From assembly GCA_902631295.1 (NCBI GenBank), contig CACOXV010000007.1, positions 16,047 through 80,046 on the forward strand: 64,000 nucleotides of DNA, given 5' to 3'. Positions 1 to 9,111 of this stretch are shown here, in pieces. The DNA is from Paracoccaceae bacterium. Lineage in GTDB: Bacteria; Pseudomonadota; Alphaproteobacteria; Rhodobacterales; Rhodobacteraceae. Each line of letters opens with the position of its first letter. The first letter of the stretch is position 1. The position numbers were made by a program, and so were the translations under genes. The notes below the pieces were generated by a model. That model did no database searches and was not told the DNA's origin. It saw only the letters and a list, made by a program, of their open reading frames with translations.

Positions 1-146
1 GAGAAAGATTGTACAACTGACTCAGAGCATTGTCTTTGTAATTAAGAAGTTCAATCATTTATAGTTTCTGGGCTGGAAAATTTTGCGAGCAATTTCTAGA
101 ATTTTTATTTTAAAATCGCTGATCGATATTTATTACAGGGCAATAT

Positions 147-365
147 TTGAAAAAAGACTGGCGTACGGAAATAAACTTGGATAACCATCAGCATCCATCA
201 AACCAAAACATTCAGAGATGTCCTAGGTGCTCAGCACCACTTAACACAATAGTCGTTCATGGACATGAAGCTTGTGCTGTTTGTAAATCAAATATATTTG
301 AATGCTGCACTGGAGATGTCTGCGGGACCGACGCTAATCTAGATCGCGGATATAATCGAACTTAG
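147..365 (+). CDS. small zinc-ribbon-like protein (CPRC...CAVC)
   Basis: 72-aa ORF with two CxxC motifs; TTG start. Confidence 0.55.
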   Translation: MKKDWRTEINLDNHQHPSNQNIQRCPRCSAPLNTIVVHGHEACAVCKSNIFECCTGDVCGTDANLDRGYNRT

Positions 366-407
366 CCCTATCTCGCTACGAGAAATAAGTAGTGGATAGG
401 TCTGCGT

Positions 408-764
408 TTAATTTTTAACGCCGCCGTGCACCTTCCAAAACTTACACTTATTATTTTCGAATCTTGCAAAAAACATAACTTCCCATTCAGGTTCGCCGTC
501 TTGCTTATATGAATGTCGGCCACAAATTATGCTCTCATCCTCATGGTAAACTTTAAAGTCACCAATGGACTGGCCACCTTCAGAAACCCAGCTCAAAACT
601 TCATTTTTAGTTTCATGGTTCCCGTCTGTATTTTCAAATACATAATCTTCAGCAAGCATTTCTTCTACTTCAGAAGTATTCCCTGTCGAGAAAGCTTTTT
701 CCCATTTATTAAGTTTTTCAATTGCCGATAAAGTCATTTTTTTCCTCAAATTGAATTGCTGCAC
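408..764 (-). CDS. SnoaL/NTF2-like protein
   Basis: ORF with EKLNKWEKAFSTGN...VEEMLAEDYVFE pattern; likely start at the internal MTLSAIEK. Confidence 0.6.
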   Translation of the reverse strand: MQQFNLRKKMTLSAIEKLNKWEKAFSTGNTSEVEEMLAEDYVFENTDGNHETKNEVLSWVSEGGQSIGDFKVYHEDESIICGRHSYKQDGEPEWEVMFFARFENNKCKFWKVHGGVKN

Positions 765-978
765 CTAGTATTTCATGGAATTTAAGTAAAGTAAGTACAA
801 ATTAAGTGGTAGTAATTAGCCAAACTAAAATTAATCACATATAAACGTGCGTGCTAACCTAATTTTGGCCAACAACTTCCAATCTAAATTTAAAGTCACA
901 CGGGCACAGCGGTAGAAGCTTCGTCTTTGTTTTTTAAGTGCAGAGGCTTGCATGGTCGTTGACCCATATGTTGAGGTT

Positions 979-1242
979 TTACTCTGTCATTTCTTCCATG
1001 CTATAAACTGTGTATTCGCAGCCGTTATCTTTGTCCCACTGTAATTCTTCCGGGCTATTCATAAATGCTCCCATCGCTTCCATGTCGGAAACATTTATAC
1101 AAGCCATAAACTCTTTTTCACCTACTTCGGCAAACCTCCATTCAGTCACAAATTCACCAGCTCCGGCTTTCATATCCTGTTTAATTTTCTCATGCAGGAC
1201 ATGCGCGCCTGTTGCTATAGTTCCACGAATAAACACATTCAT
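979..1242 (-). CDS. small hypothetical protein, DUF3764-like / ferredoxin-fold
   Basis: start MNVFIRGT preceded by AAAGGAGA; the ORF track start is further upstream. Confidence 0.6.
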   Translation of the reverse strand: MNVFIRGTIATGAHVLHEKIKQDMKAGAGEFVTEWRFAEVGEKEFMACINVSDMEAMGAFMNSPEELQWDKDNGCEYTVYSMEEMTE

Positions 1243-1300
1243 AATTTTCTCCTTTAAATATTTAACACCGAATATACCGAGTTTCTTGAGAGAGCGATCA

Positions 1301-1654
1301 TTAGTCAGTAATTCCCTTAAGTTTACGTTCCGAGCAGTCCGCAATAAGCTTCATTTTCTTTTTTGCCGAGACCGCGTTTCCTTCAAAAATAACGTGCTTT
1401 ACGGATGGAGAGAGTTGCAGTTGTAAAGATGAATTTACTTTTGTTTTCAGTTTAGCCACTCCATTTTTGAATGCGGCACTCTTGCCAGTTGCAAGATCGC
1501 GCACAATAAAATATCGAGCTTCAAGTTCGCACTTGTTTACCAGAGTAATTTCAGCCTTGATTTCTTTACCAGAGCTGAATAGCCAAGAAAAAAGTCCGTC
1601 CGACTTAGCTTGGGACGCCAGCGTCAAAGATATAATTACAACTAGAACTCGCAA
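1301..1654 (-). CDS. secreted hypothetical protein
   Basis: 117-aa ORF with N-terminal signal-like segment MRVLVVIISLTLASQAKS. Confidence 0.5.
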   Translation of the reverse strand: MRVLVVIISLTLASQAKSDGLFSWLFSSGKEIKAEITLVNKCELEARYFIVRDLATGKSAAFKNGVAKLKTKVNSSLQLQLSPSVKHVIFEGNAVSAKKKMKLIADCSERKLKGITD

Positions 1655-1655
1655 G

Positions 1656-1949
1656 CTAAGCTTCAGACATTATGGATAATACTGGACCCATTGTTTCTTC
1701 AACCATCTTATGTCCAGTTTCATTAATTGACTGTGCACGTTGCTTTTGGCGCATTTCTAGTTCTGCTTTAGCATCTTCCTCAGAGGAAAATATAATTACT
1801 GATTGATGTGTATTAACATCTATTTGAAACCAAATTATATCTTCTGCTTTTGTTTGGCTTCTAAACTCACGATGCCAACCTTGCATAGTCTCCGCACTCG
1901 GAACGCCGTCAGGCCACTCCCATTTTGTATGGATTGCATACTTTGTCAT
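1656..1949 (-). CDS. small hypothetical protein, possible ferredoxin-like fold
   Basis: 97-aa ORF; C-terminus INETGHKMVEETMGPVLSIMS recurs in a remnant at 8947-9057. Confidence 0.65.
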   Translation of the reverse strand: MTKYAIHTKWEWPDGVPSAETMQGWHREFRSQTKAEDIIWFQIDVNTHQSVIIFSSEEDAKAELEMRQKQRAQSINETGHKMVEETMGPVLSIMSEA

Positions 1950-2265
1950 TTAAAAACTCCTTGAACTACTGACTTGAGGAAATCAAAAATGCAGTTTCGT
2001 GGCAACAAGAAAAATGTTTGCACGCGTATTTTACTAATTTCCTGTTCGCCTTGCTAAAGAAATGGAACGAATGGAATGCTACATCCGGACAAAAATATTA
2101 TAATTAATACTGATATTACGCGCATCGTAACCCCGATCCTTTTCTTTAAATTAAACCAAGCACAAAACCTACGCAATTTGCAATTTGGTTTCAATTAGAA
2201 CACAAAAACACGCCGTTAAAAAACGTGATTAACTTTTAATAGATTTTAGTTTTGCAAGCACTTAA

Positions 2266-2371
2266 TACAGGGTGGATCAGTTAATGGGGTTAAACTGATC
2301 CATAGTATGTTGGTGTTTTACGTGGATCAGTTGAACTGGGAGGTGACAATCTGATCCAAAACTTCCCTGTA
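2266..2371. repeat. 106-bp element: terminal inverted repeats TACAGGG/CCCTGTA enclosing two related hairpins (TGGATCAGTT...CTGATCCA twice)
   Basis: read directly: 2266-2272 vs 2365-2371; hairpin 1 2273-2302; hairpin 2 2323-2358. Confidence 0.75.
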
Positions 2372-2531
2372 CTAAATAAGATTAGCTTTTGAACTTGCTA
2401 CTTCAACGCATAAATTGTCGCAGATTTCTGGGAAAATTGAATTTTGTTTGGCGTTAGGTATAAACATTCTGACTTATTGGCCGTTAGTATTATTGAAAGA
2501 AATATTCATTTAAAGCTCCCTTATTAAATTT

Positions 2532-2556
2532 CCCCTCGCTTGCGAGGGGTTTTTTT
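2532..2556 (+). terminator. Rho-independent terminator
   Basis: CCCCTCGC-TT-GCGAGGGG followed by TTTTTTT. Confidence 0.9.
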
Positions 2557-2767
2557 AATTACTTGTAAGATTTAATTTAAACGCTTTAAAACCTCACGCC
2601 TAATACGCAACTGAAGCCAATTAATTTAAAAATGGTTTAAACCACTTATAAAGGCCAGAAAATTAGGGCATGGTTAAATAGAAAAAGAGTGGGTTGGATT
2701 TTTAATAAAGGTAACTATTTAAACAATAAGTCATACATCCAACAGTTTTTATACAGAGGAATAAATA

Positions 2768-3151
2768 ATGAAGAGTTTTCCAGAATTAATTAATGAAGCA
2801 AACAATCAAATAAATACCGTTTCAGTAGAAGAACTACAGTCTATAATAGATGACCCGAAGCTCATACTTGTGGATGTGCAATCAAAAGAGGCTGTTGAAG
2901 AAAGTGGTATGATAAAAAATGCGATACATGCCAACCGTGGTTTTCTAGAGTTTTATTTTGATCAAAGAGCAGATAACCCTTTCAAAAAAATAGATGTAAA
3001 ATCTGATAGTAAAATAATAGTTTATTGTGGAGCAGGCGGACAAGGTGCCTTGGCAACAAAAACACTTGTGGATATGGGCTTTAGTGATGTGAGTAATTTA
3101 GAGGGTGGATCAGGGGCCTGGGTTGAAGCGGGTAATATACTCTATGCGTAG
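2768..3151 (+). CDS. rhodanese-like domain protein
   Basis: LILVDVQSKEAVEESGMIKNAIHANRG...IIVYCGAGGQGALATKTLVDMGFSDVSNLEGGSGAW. Confidence 0.9.
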   Translation: MKSFPELINEANNQINTVSVEELQSIIDDPKLILVDVQSKEAVEESGMIKNAIHANRGFLEFYFDQRADNPFKKIDVKSDSKIIVYCGAGGQGALATKTLVDMGFSDVSNLEGGSGAWVEAGNILYA

Positions 3152-3191
3152 TGGTATTATTTTAAAACCGCTGCTTTCAATAATTTCAGTA

Positions 3192-3656
3192 TTAGCAATC
3201 TCTGTAACTTATGCTGGCATCAGGAAGAACAGTTTTACATAATCGAGCATTATTCAGCTGATCTTCAGATATAGAGGCATGAAGAAGATAGGCTTCAATC
3301 AGATTAACATTAACAAAAAGTGCTTGGCTAAAATCTGCTAGCTCTAATTCCGCACCGCTTAAATTAGTTTTTACCAGCGTGGCCTCTGAGAGATTCGCCC
3401 CATTCATATAAGTGTTGCTCAAATTGCTGTTTGACAGGTTTGCATTGCCTAGATCAACATTAACCAAATAACTCTCGCTTAGATCTGCCCTGCTCAAGTC
3501 AACTTTGAAAAGTTTATAATTGCCAAGGTTCAATTTAGACAAATTACAGCCATTACAGGACCGATTTTCAATCAAAAGTTTGAGTATCTTATCTTCACTG
3601 GCATCACAGTGATTAGCCAAAAGGCAAAACATTATTATCGGGACTAATTTGGTCAT
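3192..3656 (-). CDS. pentapeptide-repeat protein, secreted
   Basis: repeated A(D/N)LS pentapeptides after a signal-like N-terminus. Confidence 0.85.
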   Translation of the reverse strand: MTKLVPIIMFCLLANHCDASEDKILKLLIENRSCNGCNLSKLNLGNYKLFKVDLSRADLSESYLVNVDLGNANLSNSNLSNTYMNGANLSEATLVKTNLSGAELELADFSQALFVNVNLIEAYLLHASISEDQLNNARLCKTVLPDASISYRDC

Positions 3657-3813
3657 AAAAATACTATAGCAAAATAGCTCGGCTCAATAAAAGCGTTAGT
3701 AAAACTTTACCGATAAGATTTCAGTCAACTGTGTTACTTGTTCTGAAAATATACTCAATATAGAATTTTTATTAAGCTAGAAAGCGCAATAAAAGAGGAT
3801 AAATTCTTAAAGG

Positions 3814-4446
3814 CTATCCATAAACTAATTTAACGCTAGGTCGAACACCTGTTTGTTGGGCGATCCGCTGCACATTAGGAAAGTTACTTAGTTCTGGATG
3901 CTCTCGCGACGGTTTAAGCCAAGTTGTAAGCATATATAAATAAATATCGGCTGCACTGAAGCACTCACCTAGGATCCATTTTTTCTCGCCAATTTGGTCA
4001 TCAATTATCCGCAAAGTCTCCATTAACCTTTTTTGCCCACGCCTTTGCGCTCCTGGCTCATCTTCTATCGTATCAGCAAATCGATATGGGTGATAATCCT
4101 GCTGAAATGCAGTTTGAATTGAACTAGAGAAGTAAACGAGCGTCTGGAGAAAAAGACTACGCAGTGGTGAATTTGGTGTTGGAGCTAATTGTGCGGCTGG
4201 ATGACGATCGCATAGAAATATTGTTATAGCTGCGCACTCATACATTGCCCCATCGTCCCAAATAAGTACTGGTATCCATCCGTTTGGATTAATTCTTAAT
4301 TGCTCCGATGGTCGTGGTTTGCCTCGGATGGTCGTTGTCGATATGAGTTCGTAAGGTGCGCCAATTTCTTCTAGAAGTACTCGCACACCCATCGATGCGG
4401 TTCCCTCTACGTAATATAATTTGTAGCCTGACAATTTTTCCATCAC
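3814..4446 (-). CDS. glutathione S-transferase family protein
   Basis: NPNGWIPVLIWDDGAMYECAAITIFLCDRHP; C-terminal FSAADIYLYML. Confidence 0.85.
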   Translation of the reverse strand: MMEKLSGYKLYYVEGTASMGVRVLLEEIGAPYELISTTTIRGKPRPSEQLRINPNGWIPVLIWDDGAMYECAAITIFLCDRHPAAQLAPTPNSPLRSLFLQTLVYFSSSIQTAFQQDYHPYRFADTIEDEPGAQRRGQKRLMETLRIIDDQIGEKKWILGECFSAADIYLYMLTTWLKPSREHPELSNFPNVQRIAQQTGVRPSVKLVYG

Positions 4447-4481
4447 TTATTTAACGCTAAAAACCTTACAAAGATCAAAAA

Positions 4482-4913
4482 TTAAGGCTGCATTTCGGTG
4501 CTATCAGGGCCGGCCACATGCCATTTGGCCTCCGAAATAGTTTCAATCCAAGCAACTTTTGATTGCCCAAAAATGTGCTTTGTTGGAGTAAGTGTATGGT
4601 GCTGATCTAAAAAGCCTGTTCTAACGTTGAAAACTGATCTATCAGTTGCTCTAGCATAAATTTGACAACCGCAATTACCGCAAAACCCCTGAACCCGTTT
4701 GTTACCACTGTCTGCAACTTTTGTGTATTCAGTTACCTCCCCGCTGATCTTTATATCTTCGTTTTTAATAATTGCGACTGGTCTAAACGGAGCACCGCTA
4801 AACTGCTGGCAATCCGTGCAATGACAGGCAATTACCATATCTTCAGATACTTTGCCGCTGATTTGAATTCTTCCACAGTGGCAAGATCCGTTTACGTTTA
4901 CATAGTTGGACAT
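4482..4913 (-). CDS. GFA family (glutathione-dependent formaldehyde-activating-like/CENP-V) protein
   Basis: GSCHCGRIQ...CHCTDCQQFSGAPF...FCGNCGCQIYA. Confidence 0.9.
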   Translation of the reverse strand: MSNYVNVNGSCHCGRIQISGKVSEDMVIACHCTDCQQFSGAPFRPVAIIKNEDIKISGEVTEYTKVADSGNKRVQGFCGNCGCQIYARATDRSVFNVRTGFLDQHHTLTPTKHIFGQSKVAWIETISEAKWHVAGPDSTEMQP

Positions 4914-4942
4914 TTATCTTATTTTTTAAACGTTTTTAAAAA

Positions 4943-5230
4943 TTAGCTCACATATGAGGTATTGTGCTTGATAACAGTGCTAACCTCCGAGATTTCACTG
5001 GCTGGCACACCGGCGCGCTCTGCATGTTCTTTAACGAGTTCTTCACTGTCAGCATTGTAAACGCAGTATATTGCATCCCCAATTACGTAGCTTTGCTCCT
5101 GGGCAATATTTTTTCCCTCAGAACGCATAGCTTCAAGAACTCCCTCAGAACCCTTGCCTGCATTATTCAAGTCATTTTTAGGAAGGCTTCCCGCGCCTGC
5201 CATCTCTCTTTTAATCAAAAACTTTTTCAA
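4943..5230 (-). CDS. DUF4242-like small protein
   Basis: KKFLIKREMAGAGSLPKNDL...YVIGDAIYCVYNADSEELVKEHAERAGVPASEISEV. Confidence 0.75.
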   Translation of the reverse strand: MKKFLIKREMAGAGSLPKNDLNNAGKGSEGVLEAMRSEGKNIAQEQSYVIGDAIYCVYNADSEELVKEHAERAGVPASEISEVSTVIKHNTSYVS

Positions 5231-5268
5231 CTTATTATCTCCTAATTATCATTATACACTTAAATTAA

Positions 5269-5544
5269 TTAATCTGACGCAATGGACATTGACATTGATG
5301 CTGGGTCGGTGTCTCCGCCTGCTGAAGCGATAAGGTCTGCTTCATTTTCCATATGTTCCCGTATAACGTCCATATTCGGGGTATACATTACTACATGTAT
5401 AGTATCTTTATCCTCTATATCTTGGCCTCTGTAAATCGTCTTTATTCCATATTTACTGCTTCTAAGATCTTCTGCGCCGTCATATGCAGCTAGCCAATGA
5501 TCAAAACCTTTTGTTATCTTTTGCTTTAGAATAAGTGTTGGCAT
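5269..5544 (-). CDS. small DUF3764-like protein
   Basis: MPTLILKQKITKGFDHW...; resembles the 9112 gene (KGF..W, ..IHVV/LHTV). Confidence 0.6.
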   Translation of the reverse strand: MPTLILKQKITKGFDHWLAAYDGAEDLRSSKYGIKTIYRGQDIEDKDTIHVVMYTPNMDVIREHMENEADLIASAGGDTDPASMSMSIASD

Positions 5545-5795
5545 CTCTTTCCTTTTCAAAACTAAACCTAGTGTTAGCATACACTCGGAATTAAGCTTGC
5601 ATAGTACAGGTTTAGTAGTGTCTTTTATTTTGGATAATTAATATAATTAGAAAAGTATCAATTCAGTTGATTAGATAAATATTTTTCAAAGCTTTGATAT
5701 CTAATGGCCGAACTTAGTTTTCGAGACAGGTAAAAACATGATATAATGCAAAAGGCAGCTTGCAAAGTTTGTTGCTATCGGAGAAGTTTGAATAA

Positions 5796-6473
5796 ATGAT
5801 TAAACTTATTTATTTTAAAATGAGAGCGTTAGCCGAAGCACCACAACTGCTTTTGGCTTATTGTGGAATAGATTACTAGTATTGCATGTCGTGGGATCAC
5901 TTTGACGAAGAGTGGTCGAACGTAAAACCCAAAATTCCTTTTCAACAGCTACCCATTCTGGAAGTCGAAGATGGCACTCAAATTTGCCAAAGCGTTGCTA
6001 TTCTCAAATATATAGAAAATGTAGGTGGTTTAACAATCAATGATCCTGTGAAAGCCGCGGAAGCCATGGGCGTTTTGCAAAGTGCCCAAGAATTATTCGC
6101 CCCACTGAATCCAACAGTAAATTTTGCTATTGGACAGAATTTTTGCAACAAAAGAGATAATATGAGAGCAAATTTAAAAAGCCGGTTTTCCGATTTAGCC
6201 CGGTATCTTGATAATCATAAAGGTAGATACTTTATCGATGATACTCCAAGAGCTGCAGAATTTGCCTGTTTTCATCATCTTGATTTGTCCAGAAAATTAG
6301 ACCCAGAATTACTTAATGAATTCCCAAGATTAATAAAGTTGGTAAAAGATATTGAAAATATTGAAGCGGTCTCAAAATATCTGAAAAACAGGCCGAAGTT
6401 GGTGGATGTGGGAATACAGCCAAAACTGATAATAAATGGACGTGCACATCCTACTGGAGTTAACAAAACTTAG
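5796..6473 (+). pseudogene. sigma-class-like GST with an in-frame TAG at codon 28
   Basis: MIKLIYFKMRALAEAPQLLLAYCGIDY*YCMSWDHFDEEWSNVKPKIPFQQLPILEVEDGTQICQS in one frame; TAG at 5877-5879. Confidence 0.75.
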
Positions 6474-6634
6474 ATTTATGTTGAAACTTCGTGTGTCGGA
6501 ACTTTTTAAGTTGAAGTAGAGGTTAGTATTATCTTCCCTCTACTAAAAATTCTTTTAAGGATACTAAGATAACGAGCAATTGCTGATTGTATGTATGAAC
6601 CCATTTTTTTTATGAAAGTATATGAGTAAACTTC

Positions 6635-6784
6635 CTAGAACATTGGGTTCATCAAACTAAAAGTCTCATACCAGTCTGAGCCTTCTGTTGCTAGAAGCAT
6701 CATAACTGGTATTCCAACAATAAAAAATACACAGCTTAAGAAAGCCCAACCGAGCCCACTGTTGTTAGATGCATTTGCGTTCAT
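6635..6784 (-). CDS. 49-aa single-TM protein, start overlaps the upstream stop
   Basis: MNANASNNSGLGWAFLSCVFFIVGIPVMMLLATEGSDWYETFSLMNPMF; ATGA overlap with the 6781 ORF. Confidence 0.65.
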   Translation of the reverse strand: MNANASNNSGLGWAFLSCVFFIVGIPVMMLLATEGSDWYETFSLMNPMF

Positions 6785-6939
6785 GCACTTGTTTCCATAC
6801 ACATACCCAATTCAGCATTCCACTCTTGCCCAACTTCGCATGTCATTGCTGTATCCGTACCATGCTTGTTGCAACCGTCTGCAAGAGTAAATGAGGTTGA
6901 TAGGATCACTGCAAATAGTGTTGTACTTAATAATTTCAT
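6781..6939 (-). CDS. small secreted Cys-containing protein
   Basis: MKLLSTTLFAVILSTSFTLADGCNKHGTDTAMTCEVGQEWNAELGMCM. Confidence 0.65.
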   Translation of the reverse strand: MKLLSTTLFAVILSTSFTLADGCNKHGTDTAMTCEVGQEWNAELGMCMETSA

Positions 6940-7062
6940 AATATTCTCCTGTTTAGATGGATGAATCTTAGCTCGACGAAAGTGCAATTCAATGCGACTT
7001 TCTGTCAGATATAACGTTTGGCACTTCGAACGGAACCCGTGCTTTCGTTAAAGGACAAAAAC

Positions 7063-7488
7063 TTATTTATTAAGGCGGTGAATAGTATCTACCAGTGTAT
7101 CTATTTCATCTATTGTTTCACTGATCATACCTTCGACAAACAAATTTCGAAAACGTCTTTCAGAAGCCGTAATTGCAATTACAGGTTTGTTATTTGCATA
7201 ACTGAAACCTATTTCTGCTGCTGTTCCAGAATCAATATCTTGACCGGTTAATAGCGCTACAGTCAGATCAGAACTTTCTAATGCGGTGAGATCATTATTA
7301 AAAATTTTCCCTTTGGTTGCAGCTGTCATAATAGGCTGTTCAAGCTCCTTTTCAGAAACACCTCTTTGGTCTCGGTGGGGAAGAAAACAAGCAAAACCAT
7401 TATCTTCTAACAGTTGCGAAATTTTCTCCAGATAATGCTTCTCGTGGGAATTAAATAAAGGTCCGGCTATGTAAACTTTCTTTATCAA
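7063..7488 (-). CDS. nucleoside 2-deoxyribosyltransferase family protein
   Basis: KKVYIAGPLFNSHEKHYLEKI...VALLTGQDIDSGTAAEIGFSYANNKPVIAI. Confidence 0.85.
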   Translation of the reverse strand: MIKKVYIAGPLFNSHEKHYLEKISQLLEDNGFACFLPHRDQRGVSEKELEQPIMTAATKGKIFNNDLTALESSDLTVALLTGQDIDSGTAAEIGFSYANNKPVIAITASERRFRNLFVEGMISETIDEIDTLVDTIHRLNK

Positions 7489-7537
7489 AATTAGTCCTGT
7501 GCTTGATTTTTAACGGTACTCAACAATTACTAGTCAT

Positions 7538-7723
7538 TTACTTTTTTGGCTCGATATCAATCCTCAAAAGTTCCTGAGTAAGACGGTTTTTATACCTTCT
7601 TTGTCTGCGTCTTGCCTTACTTGAGTTTGCTCTCCAATTTTGTCTTTTATCCTGAACCAATTCTTCGAGGTCATCGACGGTCTCAATTAGTTCAGCATCT
7701 GCTTCACGTGTCCTTCTTGCCAT
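7538..7723 (-). CDS. small basic hypothetical protein
   Basis: 61-aa ORF overlapping the upstream ORF end. Confidence 0.45.
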   Translation of the reverse strand: MARRTREADAELIETVDDLEELVQDKRQNWRANSSKARRRQRRYKNRLTQELLRIDIEPKK

Positions 7724-7868
7724 TGCGAAGCTTCTCAGCGCACTCTTTCAGCTTGTCTCTGCACTTTGGGTCAGTGAGAGCAGCAGCGGCAAGAACTGTT
7801 CCCGCTGTAACAAAGACTGCTCCAGTAATTAAAATCTTAGTAGCAATTAGTTTATGGGCTAAAAACAT
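7704..7868 (-). CDS. small single-TM hypothetical protein
   Basis: MFLAHKLIATKILITGAVFVTAGTVLAAAALTD preceded by AAGGAGG. Confidence 0.55.
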   Translation of the reverse strand: MFLAHKLIATKILITGAVFVTAGTVLAAAALTDPKCRDKLKECAEKLRNGKKDT

Positions 7869-7973
7869 ATAAACCTCCTTGTGATTAATCGTAGACTGCA
7901 CATGTGAGTTTTCAAGATACTAAACTATTCAGCCTTCAATTTTGAAAGAGGACAGAATTCAAAACCATGATTT

Positions 7974-8543
7974 TTATGTGCTTCTTTCAGCTGGGTTGGA
8001 AAGATCTACCCAATCTGCCGCAACTCCAACTTCAGTTAAGAATTTTTGTAAATTTGTTGGTGAAATCCCCAACGTTCTGTCATTCACTAACGGGTGGACA
8101 TATATCTTTTTACAGTTTTTCAGTTCGTGATCGATAAAAAGTCGAACACCTTTTTTAGCGCCAGTAATCATTGCTAATGGTGTCACTGCGCCAGGTCTAA
8201 CACCCAGGTGCTCCATCAATCGTTCGGCAGAACCAAACGATAATCGGCCAAGACCTAGTTTTGATGCGACTAATTTGAGATCGATTTTTCTGTCTTGTTC
8301 GGAAACTAATAGCAAGCTGCGTTTTTTGTTATCCCTTAGGTAAAGATTTTTAATGTGACCTCCACCTTCTTTTGAAGATAAAAACTGATATTGTATTTTT
8401 TTAGCATCTTCTACAGTTTTAAGGGGTGCATGGTTGGATCTATCGTATATAATTCCCCACTGATCTAATAGTTTAATTAAATTATCGGACGAGACTGGAA
8501 GACTTCCTTGATATACTGAAGATGCATCAGGAATTAACGTCAT
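7974..8543 (-). CDS. YbaK/ProX-type prolyl-tRNA editing domain protein
   Basis: DRSNHAPLKTVEDAKK...HIKNLYLRDNKKRSLLLV...GVRPGAVTPLAMI. Confidence 0.85.
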   Translation of the reverse strand: MTLIPDASSVYQGSLPVSSDNLIKLLDQWGIIYDRSNHAPLKTVEDAKKIQYQFLSSKEGGGHIKNLYLRDNKKRSLLLVSEQDRKIDLKLVASKLGLGRLSFGSAERLMEHLGVRPGAVTPLAMITGAKKGVRLFIDHELKNCKKIYVHPLVNDRTLGISPTNLQKFLTEVGVAADWVDLSNPAERST

Positions 8544-8594
8544 AGATTTTAACTTATTTAAAATGATACATATTATAATCTAATATTATCTGTT

Positions 8595-8927
8595 TTATTT
8601 TAGTAGCTCTGCAGGATTTACCATGCGCTCACCAGTAAGCCTATCGGAGGATATATATCGTTGCGTTTCTGTCGGTAGCGTAACCATAACGTCATTCATG
8701 CCCATATTTTCTAAAGCTGCAAATATAGCATCTTCGTCTTCAGCATACCAATGACAATAAAAGAAATCTTCTGTGCCCATCCAATGCTGAAGTAATTCAG
8801 CTTTTTCGGTTTTCATTCCGTCAAAAAGTTCATTGTCAGTTAAGTTTTTTGTATCCTCAAGGAATTTGTCCTTAATATCATCACTCATGTATGTGTGAGT
8901 ACACATGAAATGCTTTTTCAACTCCAT
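8595..8927 (-). CDS. DUF4242-like small protein
   Basis: MELKKHFMCTHTYMSDDIKDKF...LLQHWMGTEDFFYCHWYAEDEDAIFAALE; start assigned to MELKK behind GGAGG. Confidence 0.6.
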   Translation of the reverse strand: MELKKHFMCTHTYMSDDIKDKFLEDTKNLTDNELFDGMKTEKAELLQHWMGTEDFFYCHWYAEDEDAIFAALENMGMNDVMVTLPTETQRYISSDRLTGERMVNPAELLK

Positions 8928-8946
8928 CCTCCAACAATTATCGTAC

Positions 8947-9057
8947 TTAAGACATAATATAAAAAATAGGACCAATCATCCCCTCTATCAATTTATGCCC
9001 TGTTTCATTTATCGTGTATGATGTTTTTTCTATACTATGCTTTAAGGTATTGAAAGT
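8947..9057 (-). pseudogene. C-terminal remnant of a paralog of the 1656..1949 gene
   Basis: translates SKTFNTLKHSIEKTSYTINETGHKLIEGMIGPIFYIMS*, cf. INETGHKMVEETMGPVLSIMSEA. Confidence 0.75.
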
Positions 9058-9111
9058 CTTGGATTAGCTAATAACGTCAAATTAGAGTTTTTAGCATGAA
9101 AGGATCAAAAG

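Noticed and set aside
1010-1426. 138-aa + strand ORF
   Set aside because: Antisense to the 979 and 1301 - strand genes, which have better starts and protein-like composition.
3192-3656. Pentapeptide protein as a Qnr-like gyrase protector
   Set aside because: Signal peptide-like N-terminus and short repeat tract do not support a cytoplasmic Qnr role.
6515-6544. Hairpin AGTAGAGG...CCTCTACT
   Set aside because: Short stem with 14-nt loop and no T-run; weak evidence for a terminator.
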